NCBI RefSeq assembly: GCF_000176515.1
Contig: NZ_ADAQ01000011.1
Coordinates: 124,001-188,000 of the forward strand
Reading direction: 5' to 3'
Length of the DNA: 64,000 nucleotides
Source of the DNA: Grimontia hollisae CIP 101886
Lineage (GTDB): Bacteria > Pseudomonadota > Gammaproteobacteria > Enterobacterales > Vibrionaceae
Shown here piece after piece: positions 9,698-18,164 of the stretch. The notes below the pieces were generated by a model. It saw only the letters and a list, made by a program, of their open reading frames with translations, ran no database searches and was not told the DNA's origin. Within the stretch, counting starts at the first letter, position 1. The number at the start of each line of letters is the position of its first letter. The translations under genes were made by a program, and so were the position numbers.

Positions 9698-10198
9698 CTA
9701 GGAACAACGCTCCTGACTGAGAATCATCGACAAAGCCTGACGAATATACTTGGCATCGGCTTCAGCCCGGTGTGGCGCAGGACCAAGCGAGTCGAGGGCG
9801 GACAGGAAATCACCCCGGCTGATACTGTCATGGTTCAACAACCAATGCCCGACCTCAGTCAGGGTAAATGTCGGTCGCATATGGGCAGCCTTATATAATC
9901 GACCCAACCAAAACAAATCCCACTGGCTGTCACACAGAACGTCATCGTAATAACACAATGCACTATTAAGATGAGAACAAACGTCGGTGACAGAAAGCCC
10001 TTCCGCTTTCAGACTATGACGGGAGATACCATGAATTTCCGTTTCAGCAAATTCATCCCAGTATTGCCAGCTCTCGCAAGAAGATTCAGGATTAATCAGC
10101 AAGCTGATACTGGTTCCATCGGGCAAGCTGTAGCCCACTTCTATCGGATATGAAGCTTCTGTTAAACCAGAGGCTTCAAAATCAAGGGTAACCCACAT
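9698..10198 (-). CDS. DnaQ-like 3'-5' exonuclease domain protein
   Basis: Small DEDD-type exonuclease of 166 residues. Exo I is MWVTLDFEASGL (Asp/Glu pair in DFE), and Exo III is HRAEADAKYI (His and Asp). The middle region carries the DSQWDLFWLGRL element, consistent with Exo II. The start is placed at ATG 10198 because GGAG sits seven bases upstream and the domain begins at once; the frame extends to 10276 without support. Likely trims single-stranded DNA or RNA ends. Lies just right of the EEP hydrolase in the same orientation (gap about 45 bp), possibly co-transcribed. Confidence 0.82.
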   Translation of the reverse strand: MWVTLDFEASGLTEASYPIEVGYSLPDGTSISLLINPESSCESWQYWDEFAETEIHGISRHSLKAEGLSVTDVCSHLNSALCYYDDVLCDSQWDLFWLGRLYKAAHMRPTFTLTEVGHWLLNHDSISRGDFLSALDSLGPAPHRAEADAKYIRQALSMILSQERCS

Positions 10199-10596
10199 AT
10201 TATCGCTCCATGATAATGTTGTGTTCATTGAAAATAGCGAAAAACAAGCCAACCTTGGAGCGTTAGTGACGGGCACATCCTGTTTGCCCTATAAACGATC
10301 CAGACTCAAGGCGACTGTATTTCGCAGTGATTTTATACCTCAGCTGAAAACTTTGTGGGAATTCAGGCCAAAGAGGAGAGGTTTATCCCATCCAGTGGTC
10401 CTTTCACACTTTTCGGCTAGAGAAACGCAATCGCTATGCTATGCAACAGATAAATGCGCTTTTATGCATAATAAATGTAGCGCCTATGCGTGTTTCTGCA
10501 CGGCAAAACCCGACCCGTAATGGATATTCCACGGCGCTTTATCATTTTTTAGAAAAAGGTGCCTATGCACACGCCAACAAACGATAGTGATGATCT
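10199..10596. other. Intergenic region between the exonuclease gene and mobB
   Basis: About 400 bp between divergent genes. It should hold both promoters. It contains short repeated ATGC-type motifs (CGCTATGCTATGCA, TTATGCATAAT) but no RNA gene, terminator or convincing ORF that I can support. Confidence 0.4.
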
Positions 10597-11172
10597 ATGC
10601 CCAATAAACAGTTAACGCCCGTACTTGGCTTTGCCGGGTACAGCGGTGCCGGAAAAACCACGTTGCTCGAAGCCGTCATTCCCCACCTTAAAACCGCGGG
10701 CTTAAAAGTCGGCCTGCTGAAACACAGTCACCACGATATTGAGCCGGATAACCCCTCAAAAGACAGCTATCGCCTGCGCTATGCGGGCAGCGATCAATTG
10801 CTGCTGGCAACCTCAAAACGCCACATGCTTTTTTTTGAATATCATGATCAGGAAAATCGGGAGCCTTCGCTGAAAGAGTGTTTGGCACAACTGGATCACG
10901 CTCGGCTGGATATTATTTTGGTGGAAGGTTTTCGCGATGAAAAATTCGCCAAAATAGAAGTTCACCGTCCACGCTATGGAAAACCCACCCTATACAGTCA
11001 GGACAAACACATTATTGCTGTCGCCTATGACGAGAAACCTACCGATTTCGATCACTCAGGATTACCCGCGCTCGACCTGAACCAAGCGGCTAACATTGCA
11101 GCCTTCATTAAATATTGGCTGAAAAATGCACCAATACATGAGAAGTATCTTGCCTATGAGCCTTTGATGTAA
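10597..11172 (+). CDS. mobB: Molybdopterin-guanine dinucleotide biosynthesis adapter MobB
   Basis: GTP-binding accessory protein of molybdenum-cofactor synthesis; helps MobA attach GMP to molybdopterin. 191 residues. The P-loop is GYSGAGKTTLLEAV near residue 15, followed by GLKVGLLKHSHHDIEPDNPSKDSYRLRYAG, which is highly typical of MobB (quoted here in overlapping parts of the same segment). It usually stands next to mobA; here no mobA is in view, so the genes are separated in this organism. ATG is preceded by only a weak ribosome site. Confidence 0.9.
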   Translation: MPNKQLTPVLGFAGYSGAGKTTLLEAVIPHLKTAGLKVGLLKHSHHDIEPDNPSKDSYRLRYAGSDQLLLATSKRHMLFFEYHDQENREPSLKECLAQLDHARLDIILVEGFRDEKFAKIEVHRPRYGKPTLYSQDKHIIAVAYDEKPTDFDHSGLPALDLNQAANIAAFIKYWLKNAPIHEKYLAYEPLM

Positions 11173-11402
11173 AACCTCTCTCCCGAGCAACGTATTGACA
11201 TGAATAAAGTCGGTTGAAATGACAAGCTCAATGTGTCGGAATGATTAGGCCTGTTGATATTTTGAGGTTACTTTTACAACAAAAGATCCTACCCGAAGTG
11301 GAAAAATTAACGATCTATGTCTGGATTTACCCATCCACGTATCGCCCGTTTCAATTAAAAACTTCAAAATGAGTCTTTCGAAATATGCATAAGAAGCTAG
11401 AG

Positions 11403-11858
11403 ATGAAATTAACTACCCGTACCCTCAGTCCACGAAAACAAATCGCTCTGGTTGCCCACGACCACTGCAAATCTGAACTACTGCGCTGGGTGAAGGAAAA
11501 CAAAGATGCACTTTCGCACCATTCTCTGTTTGCAACCGGCACGACAGGCAATATCCTGAGCCGGGAGACGGGCCTGTCGATCACGTCACTAATGAGCGGT
11601 CCTTTGGGCGGCGATCAGCAGTTGGGGTCGATGATTTGTGAAAAGAAAATCGATGTACTGGTTTTCTTCTGGGATCCGCTAAGTGCCGTACCGCACGACC
11701 CGGATGTAAAAGCGCTGCTTCGCATTGCCGCAGTATGGAATATTCCGGTGGCAATTAACCGGGCGTCAGCCAACTACCTCATTTCATCTCCGATGATGAC
11801 GCACGAAGTTGACATTGAAGTGCCAGACTACGACACATATCTCTCAGAAAGGCTGTAG
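11403..11858 (+). CDS. mgsA: Methylglyoxal synthase
   Basis: Converts dihydroxyacetone phosphate to methylglyoxal and phosphate, a bypass that relieves sugar-phosphate stress. The 151 residues match E. coli MgsA over the full length: LTTRTL start, [10 protein letters not shown] (active-site His), ATGTTGN (phosphate loop), SGPLGGDQQ (catalytic Asp), [21 protein letters not shown] (His). I use the ATG at 11403 because it aligns with the E. coli start MELTTRTL and has AGAAG upstream; an in-frame ATG at 11385 would add six residues. Confidence 0.95.
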   Translation: MKLTTRTLSPRKQIALVAHDHCKSELLRWVKENKDALSHHSLFATGTTGNILSRETGLSITSLMSGPLGGDQQLGSMICEKKIDVLVFFWDPLSAVPHDPDVKALLRIAAVWNIPVAINRASANYLISSPMMTHEVDIEVPDYDTYLSERL

Positions 11859-11972
11859 CCCTGATGAGTCTCCGCCCATAATCCAAGGTGTGGTGGCACC
11901 AAGCCACCCCCCCATATGGTTGCCATTACGCACTGTGTTTCGCCCCAGATTTAGCATCCTAGTTGCAAACAT

Positions 11973-12260
11973 TTAGTGTGAATAATCGAGCAGCGCTTTT
12001 ATTTCTGACACGTGTTTATTCACCCAAGCACGGTTAATCGCGCCCCAGTCGGAAATTCGGTATCCGCCGTTTTTGTTTGCCCCCACAAATTCGACATCAA
12101 TATCCAACTCCCTCAGCGCTTCAATCGTGTCCTGAGCCGTTCTTCGCGGCATGCCGGTTTCGCCCATGATCGCCGGTACTGTATCCACACCATTATCAAT
12201 AAGGTGTGCAACCAACAAACGTCGATAAAAGCTGGTTTTTGTTTTACTTGGTTTACTCAA
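11973..12260 (-). CDS. Small winged helix-turn-helix protein
   Basis: 95 residues. Predicted HTH: FYRRLLVAHLIDNGVDTVPAIMGETGMPRRTAQDTIEALRELD (in two helices), with a wing VGANKNGGYRISDW. It looks like a single DNA-binding domain without a ligand domain. The start is a TTG at 12260 with AGGACGGA upstream; the only internal ATG would remove the first helices. Divergent from the CstA-family gene, so it could act on that promoter, but this is only position-based inference. Confidence 0.7.
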   Translation of the reverse strand: MSKPSKTKTSFYRRLLVAHLIDNGVDTVPAIMGETGMPRRTAQDTIEALRELDIDVEFVGANKNGGYRISDWGAINRAWVNKHVSEIKALLDYSH

Positions 12261-12419
12261 ATTTCCGTCCTGTCAATTGGCTAGCACGCCCTTAAGGGCT
12301 CTGTCTTGACCAGTTTACCTGGAACGGAGGCCGGATAAACGGCCGGTAACCGTTTTAGTGCGGTGTTTCACGTCCGTGACAATGTACGTTATCCCGGCAA
12401 CCTCTTAACGCGCCATACA

Positions 12420-12445
12420 ACCGCTTAAATGTTTATTCCACCACT
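12420..12445 (+). promoter_or_regulatory. Predicted BtsR (YehT) binding site
   Basis: ACCGCT (12420-12425), 14 bp, ACCACT (12440-12445). This fits the direct-repeat motif ACC[G/A]CT-N13..16-ACC[G/A]CT known for the LytTR regulator BtsR at the btsT (yjiY) promoter of E. coli. It lies 79 bp before the CstA-family ATG, and btsS-btsR homologues lie directly downstream. Confidence 0.75.
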
Positions 12446-12524
12446 AACACGCTGAGCGAATGCACCATTGTCAGGTAAACCGTAAAGTTGGCACCGTGAA
12501 TCAACTCTATTAAGGACAATTGCT

Positions 12525-14009
12525 ATGATGTGGTTTCTCACCTGTGTCGCTGCGCTCATTGGCGGCTACTTCGTCTACGGGGCCTTTATCGAAAAAGTGT
12601 TCGGCATCAAGGAGCACCGTAAAACTCCAGCGCACACCAAAACCGATGGCGTTGACTATGTGCCTATGTCAACCCCGAAGGTGTATCTGGTGCAGCTTCT
12701 GAATATCGCGGGTGTGGGTCCCATCTTCGGCCCCATTATGGGTGCACTATACGGCCCGGCGGCAATGCTGTGGATTGTGATGGGATGTATCTTTGCAGGT
12801 GCGGTACACGACTACTTCTCTGGCATGTTGTCTGTCCGTAATGGTGGTGCATCAGTTCCCAACATTACTGGTCGCTATCTGGGTAACGGCGCAAAACATT
12901 TTATGAACATCTTTGCCATTATCCTGTTGCTGCTGGTTGGTGTGGTTTTTGTTTCTGCACCAGCAGGCATGATCACTAACCTGATAAACGAACAAACCAG
13001 TCTGACAGTAACAATGACCAGCATGGTCGTGATTATCTTCACGTATTACATCATTGCGACTATCGTTCCAATAGATAAAATCATCGGCCGTTTCTATCCG
13101 TTCTTCGGTGCCCTGCTGATCTTTATGTCTGTGGGTCTGATGACAGCGATTGGCTTTTCTGATGAGCACACTGTCATGGGCAACTTTGCAGTAAGCGACA
13201 TGTTCAGCAACCTGAATCCAAACGATATGCCACTGTGGCCAGCCCTGTTCATCACCATTGCGTGTGGCGCGATTTCAGGCTTCCATGCCACCCAATCTCC
13301 ACTGATGGCACGCTGCGTGGAAAACGAGAAGAACGGTCGCTTTGTGTTCTACGGAGCCATGATTGGTGAAGGTATCATCGCCCTGATCTGGTGTGCCGTT
13401 GCCTTGTCTTTCTTCGGTTCGCTGGAGGCACTGAATGAAGCTGTGGCCAATGGCGGTCCGGGTAATGTGGTTTACAGTGCCTCATTCGGCTTGTTGGGTG
13501 TGTTCGGTGGCATCATTGCGTTCCTGGGGGTGGTTATTCTGCCTATCACTTCTGGCGACACTGCATTCCGTTCAAGCCGCCTTATCCTCGCTGAATACTT
13601 CAATATGGAGCAAAAATCGCTGCGCAGCCGACTGCTGATGGCAATGCCACTCTTTGTCATCGGTGGCATCCTGACCCAGGTAGATTTCGGCATTATCTGG
13701 CGCTACTTTGGGTTTGCAAACCAAGCCACGGCAGTCATGATGCTGTGGACAGCATCCGCATATCTGCTGCGCCATAACAAGCTTCATTGGATCACTACCG
13801 TTCCAGCAATGTTTATGACATCAGTGTGCGTGACCTTCATCCTGAACAACGCCACACTGGGCTTTGGCCTGCCCATGAATATCTCAACCGGTGCCGGTGT
13901 CCTGTTTGCTCTGATGGTAGCAGCCTACGTGATAAAAACGTCGAAAGGGAAAGGTGAAACAGAACTCGATGATGAAGAGATCCCTCAGGCAGAAACTAAA
14001 ACAGCCTAA
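12525..14009 (+). CDS. CstA-family pyruvate/peptide transporter (short form)
   Basis: Integral membrane protein of 494 residues with many hydrophobic helices. Diagnostic CstA-family stretches are LNIAGVGPIFGPIMGALYG, IFAGAVHDYFSGM and SVRNGGASVPNITGRYLG. The family includes the pyruvate:proton symporter BtsT and the starvation protein CstA of E. coli (about 700 residues); this is the shorter type common in Vibrio. The adjacent BtsS/BtsR pair and the BtsR-type direct repeat upstream strongly suggest pyruvate uptake under BtsSR control. ATG follows TTAAGGACAATTGCT. A long terminator hairpin ends the unit. Confidence 0.9.
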   Translation: MMWFLTCVAALIGGYFVYGAFIEKVFGIKEHRKTPAHTKTDGVDYVPMSTPKVYLVQLLNIAGVGPIFGPIMGALYGPAAMLWIVMGCIFAGAVHDYFSGMLSVRNGGASVPNITGRYLGNGAKHFMNIFAIILLLLVGVVFVSAPAGMITNLINEQTSLTVTMTSMVVIIFTYYIIATIVPIDKIIGRFYPFFGALLIFMSVGLMTAIGFSDEHTVMGNFAVSDMFSNLNPNDMPLWPALFITIACGAISGFHATQSPLMARCVENEKNGRFVFYGAMIGEGIIALIWCAVALSFFGSLEALNEAVANGGPGNVVYSASFGLLGVFGGIIAFLGVVILPITSGDTAFRSSRLILAEYFNMEQKSLRSRLLMAMPLFVIGGILTQVDFGIIWRYFGFANQATAVMMLWTASAYLLRHNKLHWITTVPAMFMTSVCVTFILNNATLGFGLPMNISTGAGVLFALMVAAYVIKTSKGKGETELDDEEIPQAETKTA

Positions 14010-14024
14010 TATGACAAAATGTTA

Positions 14025-14054
14025 AAATAGAGCCTGCCTTCGCAGGCTCTATTT
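14025..14054 (+). terminator. Rho-independent terminator after the CstA-family gene
   Basis: Perfect 13-bp arms AAATAGAGCCTGC and GCAGGCTCTATTT around a CTTC loop. The A-run and T-run inside the arms make it potentially bidirectional. Some read-through into btsS is possible. Confidence 0.85.
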
Positions 14055-14106
14055 GTTTCATTCTCCGTCACAGATACAATGAGAAAAAAGAAAGCAAAGG
14101 TTCACC

Positions 14107-15804
14107 ATGGAACTGATTGTCTCGCTGCTGCAGCAAATGTGTGTGTATCTGGTGCTGGCTTATATGCTCAGCAAAACCCCGATCATTCTGCCTTTGTTGA
14201 ACATATCTTCACGTTTAAGCCACCGACTTATCTGTTATGTCCTTTTCTCTGGCTTTTGCATTCTCGGTACTTATTTTGGCCTTCATATTAATGATGCAAT
14301 TGCCAATACCCGGGCAATTGGTGCCGTCATGGGTGGTCTTTTCGGCGGGCCGGTGGTGGGCTTTTTCGTGGGCTTCACCGGTGGTATTCATCGCTATTCT
14401 CTGGGTGGGTTTACGGATCTCGCCTGTGGCATATCCACCACTGCAGAAGGGCTCATTGGCGGCCTGATGCATGTTTACTTTGTGAAGCGTAACCGTATCA
14501 GCCAACTGTTTAACCCCGCAGTGGTGTTTGGGATAACGTTCGTCGCCGAGGCGCTGCAAATGATCATCCTGCTACTGGTGGCCAAGCCTTTTGATGAATC
14601 TTATGCCCTTGTGTCAACGATTGCAGCTCCCATGATCATTGCCAATTCTTTCGGTGCTGCCCTGTTTATGAGTATCTTACAAGACAGGAAAACTATCTTC
14701 GAAAAATACTCTGCCTCATTTTCACGTCGCGCATTGACTATCGCTGACCGATGCGTAGGCATTCTTCACAATGGATTGAATGGCGATTCAGCAGGGAAAA
14801 TTGCCCGTATTATTTACGAAGAAACTCAGGTGGGCGCCGTATCCATTACCGATAATGAAAAAATTCTCGCTTATGTCGGCATTGGCGATGATCACCATCT
14901 GCCTGCAACTAAAATTTCCTCACAAAGCACATTAGATGCCATTGCAAAAAATACCATCATGTACCTTGATGGTGCAGAAAAGCCCTATCAGTGCTCGCTC
15001 TCACAAGATTGCAAACTTGGCTCCGCACTGATCATCCCACTGCGCTCAGGTGAAGACGTGGTTGGCACCATTAAACTCTATGAACGTAAACATAAACTAT
15101 TCTCTACCATTAATATGTCAATGGCAGAAGGGATTGCTCAGCTCCTTTCCAGCCAAATTCTGTTCAGTGGATACTTGCAACAAAAATCGTTGCTGACACA
15201 GGCTGAAGTAAAATTATTGCATGCACAGGTCAATCCGCATTTTTTGTTCAATGCCCTCAACACCATCAGTGCTGTGGTACGCCGCGATGCGGACAAAGCC
15301 CGTGAGCTTATCCAAAACCTGTCCCAGTTTTTCCGCAGTAACCTCAAACAGAATGTGCGCTCAGTGTCTCTTCGCGAAGAGCTTGAACATGTCAATGCGT
15401 ATCTGAGTATCGAAAAGGCACGGTTTACAGACAGGCTAAATGTGGAGATTCACATTGATGATTGCCTGTTAGATGTGCAAATCCCAAGTTTCACCCTCCA
15501 ACCACTGGTGGAAAACGCCATTAAACACGGTATTTCCAATCTGTTGGAAGGCGGCAATGTGAGAATTTTCAGTGTTCCCGTGCCGGGTGGTTACGCCATT
15601 TCCGTCGAAGATAACGCAGGCTGTTTCGTACCACCATCGAAGAACCACGAAGGGTTGGGACTGGAAATTGTAACAAAACGGCTTGAACATCACTTTGGGC
15701 GTGATTCATCACTTAAAATTGAAACCAAGCATGATCAATTTACCCGAATGACGTTTATCATTCCGGTTTCCGAAGTAAGCACAGGTGCACATGTAAGATG
15801 TTAA
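14107..15804 (+). CDS. btsS: LytS-type sensor histidine kinase (BtsS homologue)
   Basis: 565 residues. N-terminal 5TM-LYT membrane domain (about 1-190; VGFFVGFTGGIHRYSLGGFT is typical), GAF-like middle part (about 220-345), then the LytS kinase core: NPHFLFNALNTISAVVRRD with His378 as phosphoacceptor, followed by the ATPase N-box LQPLVENAIKHG. The E. coli orthologue BtsS senses extracellular pyruvate with high affinity. The gene overlaps btsR by 7 bp, and its target transporter lies directly upstream. Assignment to BtsS rather than another LytS member rests on this context and on overall similarity. Confidence 0.88.
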   Translation: MELIVSLLQQMCVYLVLAYMLSKTPIILPLLNISSRLSHRLICYVLFSGFCILGTYFGLHINDAIANTRAIGAVMGGLFGGPVVGFFVGFTGGIHRYSLGGFTDLACGISTTAEGLIGGLMHVYFVKRNRISQLFNPAVVFGITFVAEALQMIILLLVAKPFDESYALVSTIAAPMIIANSFGAALFMSILQDRKTIFEKYSASFSRRALTIADRCVGILHNGLNGDSAGKIARIIYEETQVGAVSITDNEKILAYVGIGDDHHLPATKISSQSTLDAIAKNTIMYLDGAEKPYQCSLSQDCKLGSALIIPLRSGEDVVGTIKLYERKHKLFSTINMSMAEGIAQLLSSQILFSGYLQQKSLLTQAEVKLLHAQVNPHFLFNALNTISAVVRRDADKARELIQNLSQFFRSNLKQNVRSVSLREELEHVNAYLSIEKARFTDRLNVEIHIDDCLLDVQIPSFTLQPLVENAIKHGISNLLEGGNVRIFSVPVPGGYAISVEDNAGCFVPPSKNHEGLGLEIVTKRLEHHFGRDSSLKIETKHDQFTRMTFIIPVSEVSTGAHVRC

Positions 15805-16526
15805 CTGCACTGGTCATTGACGATGAACAGTTTTCCCGCGAAGAACTTATCACATTGCTGGCAGAAACAGGCGACATTGAAATCATCGGTGAAGCCCCGA
15901 ACGCAATTCTTGGCCTGAAGAAAATCAACGAATTGAAGCCGGATGTGGTGTTTTTGGATATTCAAATGCCAAAGGTAACGGGCCTTGAACTTCTCTCCAT
16001 GCTCGATCCTGAAAGCATGCCTTTCGTCGTTTTCGTTACCGCTTACGACCAGTACGCCATCGAAGCCTTTGAAGAGAGTGCGTTCGACTATTTACTCAAA
16101 CCTGTTGAACCCAACCGTTTGATAAAAACGGTGCATAAGTTGACACGTATCGTGAAAAAGCAGTCTGCGCCTCAAAACTTGTCGGCACTGGCACCAGAAA
16201 CGCTAACTCAAATCCCGTGCACTGGACACAACCGTATTTTGCTGGTGCCGATTAACCAGGTAGAAAGCATATACAGTGATATCAGAGGCGTCCATGTCCA
16301 TACCCCGGACCAAACCCCAACCACACCACTCACCCTGAAAACGCTGGAAGAAAAAACGCCGCTGCTTCGTTGCCACCGCCAGTATCTGGTCAACGTCAAT
16401 CACATCCGCGAAATCAAGCTATTGGAAAATGGTGTCGGAGAAGTCGTTACCTGTAGCGGCTTGAAAATTCCTATCAGCCGCCGATACCTAAAAACCCTGA
16501 AAGAAGTGATCGGTTTGACGAGCTGA
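15798..16526 (+). CDS. btsR: LytTR response regulator (BtsR homologue)
   Basis: 242 residues. Receiver domain at 1-120 with Asp54 in DVVFLDIQMPKVTGLEL and TAYDQYAIEAF; LytTR DNA-binding domain at about 140-240 (RILLVPINQVESIYSD, TLEEKTPLLRCHRQYLVN, ISRRYLKTLKE). Phosphorylated by BtsS. The predicted target is the direct repeat at 12420-12445 before the CstA-family gene. Translation is coupled to btsS by overlap. The stop is 24 bp from the convergent thiD stop. Confidence 0.9.
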   Translation: MLTALVIDDEQFSREELITLLAETGDIEIIGEAPNAILGLKKINELKPDVVFLDIQMPKVTGLELLSMLDPESMPFVVFVTAYDQYAIEAFEESAFDYLLKPVEPNRLIKTVHKLTRIVKKQSAPQNLSALAPETLTQIPCTGHNRILLVPINQVESIYSDIRGVHVHTPDQTPTTPLTLKTLEEKTPLLRCHRQYLVNVNHIREIKLLENGVGEVVTCSGLKIPISRRYLKTLKEVIGLTS

Positions 16527-16550
16527 TCCGCTATTCAGCCATTGTCTTGC

Positions 16551-17381
16551 TCACCGAAGCGTCTGGTATCCATTAAAAAAGTGATTCACTGGGCCATGCC
16601 CTTTTCCCACATTCAGTTTATCAGCGTGGGCAATCGCTTCAGAGATATAAGCTTTCGCTGACCGGACCGCACTGTAAAGATCGTGTCCCTGCGCCAGATA
16701 AGACGCAAGGGCAGAAGAAAGCGTACAACCGGTGCCATGGGTATTGTTGGTTGAGATCCGTCTGGCAGAGAAGTGTTCAACATGCGTTTGCTGGATCAGC
16801 AAATCAGTGCTCTTCTCATCAGCCTCCAAATGCCCGCCTTTCAGCAATACCGACGCCGCCCCCAATGTGCGTAATCCCGCAACCATCTCCGCCATTTCAG
16901 CCGTATTTTGGGGTATCGCGCTATCGGTCAGCGCTGCGCCTTCCGGTAAGTTAGGCGTCACCACACTGGCGAGCGGCAACAAATCACTTTTCAGCGTGCT
17001 GATGGCGTCCTGCGCCAGCAGCAAATCACCGCTGGTAGCAACCATAACCGGATCGACAACAAGATACCGCGGCCTGTATTGGCGGATCTTTTCCGCGACC
17101 ACTCTGATGATATCCGCATCAGCCAACATCCCCACCTTTACCGCAACCACGTCAAGGTCTGAAAATACCGCATCCAACTGATGCGCAACGTGCTCGATGG
17201 GGATAGGAAAGATGGCAGAAACGCCCCGGGTATTTTGGGCGGTGATGGCCGTGATTACCGAGCAGGCATACCCGCCCGTTGCCGAAATGGCTTTGATATC
17301 TGCCTGAATACCCGCCCCGCCACCGCTGTCAGATCCTGCAATGGTAAGAACAATAGGTGTGGAATGTGGAAAAGATTGCAT
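16551..17381 (-). CDS. thiD: Hydroxymethylpyrimidine/phosphomethylpyrimidine kinase
   Basis: Phosphorylates HMP and HMP-P to HMP-PP in thiamine synthesis. 276 residues of ribokinase-fold: TIAGSDSGGGAGIQADIKA near the N terminus, AVKVGMLAD, VVDPVMVATSG, VTPNLPEGAAL, VLLKGGHL and the anion-hole motif NNTHGTGCTLSSALA with catalytic Asp replaced position in the usual G[TS]GC context. The ATG at 17381 follows AAGGGACCGCC. A canonical TPP riboswitch lies 72 bp upstream on the same strand, which independently supports the assignment. No other thi gene is adjacent in the window. Confidence 0.95.
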   Translation of the reverse strand: MQSFPHSTPIVLTIAGSDSGGGAGIQADIKAISATGGYACSVITAITAQNTRGVSAIFPIPIEHVAHQLDAVFSDLDVVAVKVGMLADADIIRVVAEKIRQYRPRYLVVDPVMVATSGDLLLAQDAISTLKSDLLPLASVVTPNLPEGAALTDSAIPQNTAEMAEMVAGLRTLGAASVLLKGGHLEADEKSTDLLIQQTHVEHFSARRISTNNTHGTGCTLSSALASYLAQGHDLYSAVRSAKAYISEAIAHADKLNVGKGHGPVNHFFNGYQTLR

Positions 17382-17453
17382 GGCGGTCCCTTATCAATAA
17401 GGGGAACATGAGTAAGCGGGATCAAGGAGAAAGGTGAAAATAATCCAACTCAA

Positions 17454-17538
17454 ACATAGTTCCCTACGTCAGTGCTAACTGCATCAGGTTCAACGGGTCA
17501 CGCATTGCGTTCTCAGCCTGGTGGCTCCCCGACTATGT
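17454..17538 (-). ncRNA. TPP (THI-box) riboswitch upstream of thiD
   Basis: Read on the minus strand: P1 arms ACATAGT and ACTATGT close the element; inside are GGGGAGCC, GGCTGAGA, ACCCGTTGAACCTGAT, GTTAGCACTGACGTAGGGAA. These are the conserved THI-box blocks in the right order. Thiamine pyrophosphate binding is expected to shut off thiD, probably by hiding the ribosome site 60-70 nt downstream, since I see no strong intrinsic terminator between them. Confidence 0.96.
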
Positions 17539-17633
17539 GTTTGATACTAACAAGATTGATTAAAAGCGCAATCAGCTTTCCTGCCCTGAGCTTTAAAGAC
17601 GGGGTAAAAAACGATCAATCTCCCCCCAACATG

Positions 17634-17664
17634 TTGACTTTACCGCTAGGGGAAGGTTTAAACT
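17634..17664 (+). promoter_or_regulatory. CueR-type copper-responsive promoter
   Basis: TTGACT (-35, 17634-17639), 19-bp spacer, TAAACT (-10, 17659-17664). The spacer carries the dyad ACTTTACC-GCTAG-GGGAAGGT. The overlong 19-bp spacer and the GGAAGGTTTAAAC half-site closely match CueR promoters such as E. coli copA. Transcription would start near 17671. Confidence 0.8.
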
Positions 17665-17695
17665 CCACGATATGTTGTTTCGCAATGTAAGCCAG

Positions 17696-18079
17696 ATGCG
17701 TATTTCTACGTTCAGAAAATACTGGATATCCCTCATCAGCCTGCTCGCCATGCTGATTTCGGTTATTGCATCTGCTTCACCAATGAACGAGATGATGATC
17801 GAACATCATCAACCTACCCTCCCTTGCGAAATGAAAGACCAAACCTCAAACCCTCACGGGAACCATGGCATCATGGCGCCAACTTCTGCGCCTGATTGTG
17901 GCTCGCAGGCCAACATGGACCACAATTGCTGTCCAGCAACCTGCTTCTCCTCGGTTGCCCTGTTTTCTGACACGCAAACGCCCCCTCTTCATGTGGCTAA
18001 ACTGGCCCTGATCAGTGCAGATCCATCTCCTGCTGTGGTTTATCAGCCCCAATCCCTCTTCCGTCCGCCAATACGCTAA
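17696..18079 (+). CDS. Small exported Cys/His/Met-rich protein, first gene of the copper operon
   Basis: 127 residues from the ATG at 17696; the in-frame ATG at 17672 coincides with the predicted transcription start, so I prefer the inner one. A hydrophobic N-terminal segment (WISLISLLAMLISVIASA) acts as signal or anchor. The mature part is rich in metal ligands: MNEMMIEHHQPTLPCEM, HGNHGIM, DCGSQANMDHNCCPATC. Resembles the short DUF2946-like proteins found at the head of heavy-metal operons, whose biochemical role is unknown. First gene after the CueR-type promoter, so copper induction and periplasmic copper binding are a reasonable inference. Confidence 0.65.
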   Translation: MRISTFRKYWISLISLLAMLISVIASASPMNEMMIEHHQPTLPCEMKDQTSNPHGNHGIMAPTSAPDCGSQANMDHNCCPATCFSSVALFSDTQTPPLHVAKLALISADPSPAVVYQPQSLFRPPIR

Positions 18080-18164
18080 ATCCATCTCCTGACCTTATTG
18101 CGCCCCAAAAAAGGCGCTGAGTGTATTTTCGCGTCATTTTTCGGCGCAACAAACGGATTTAGTG

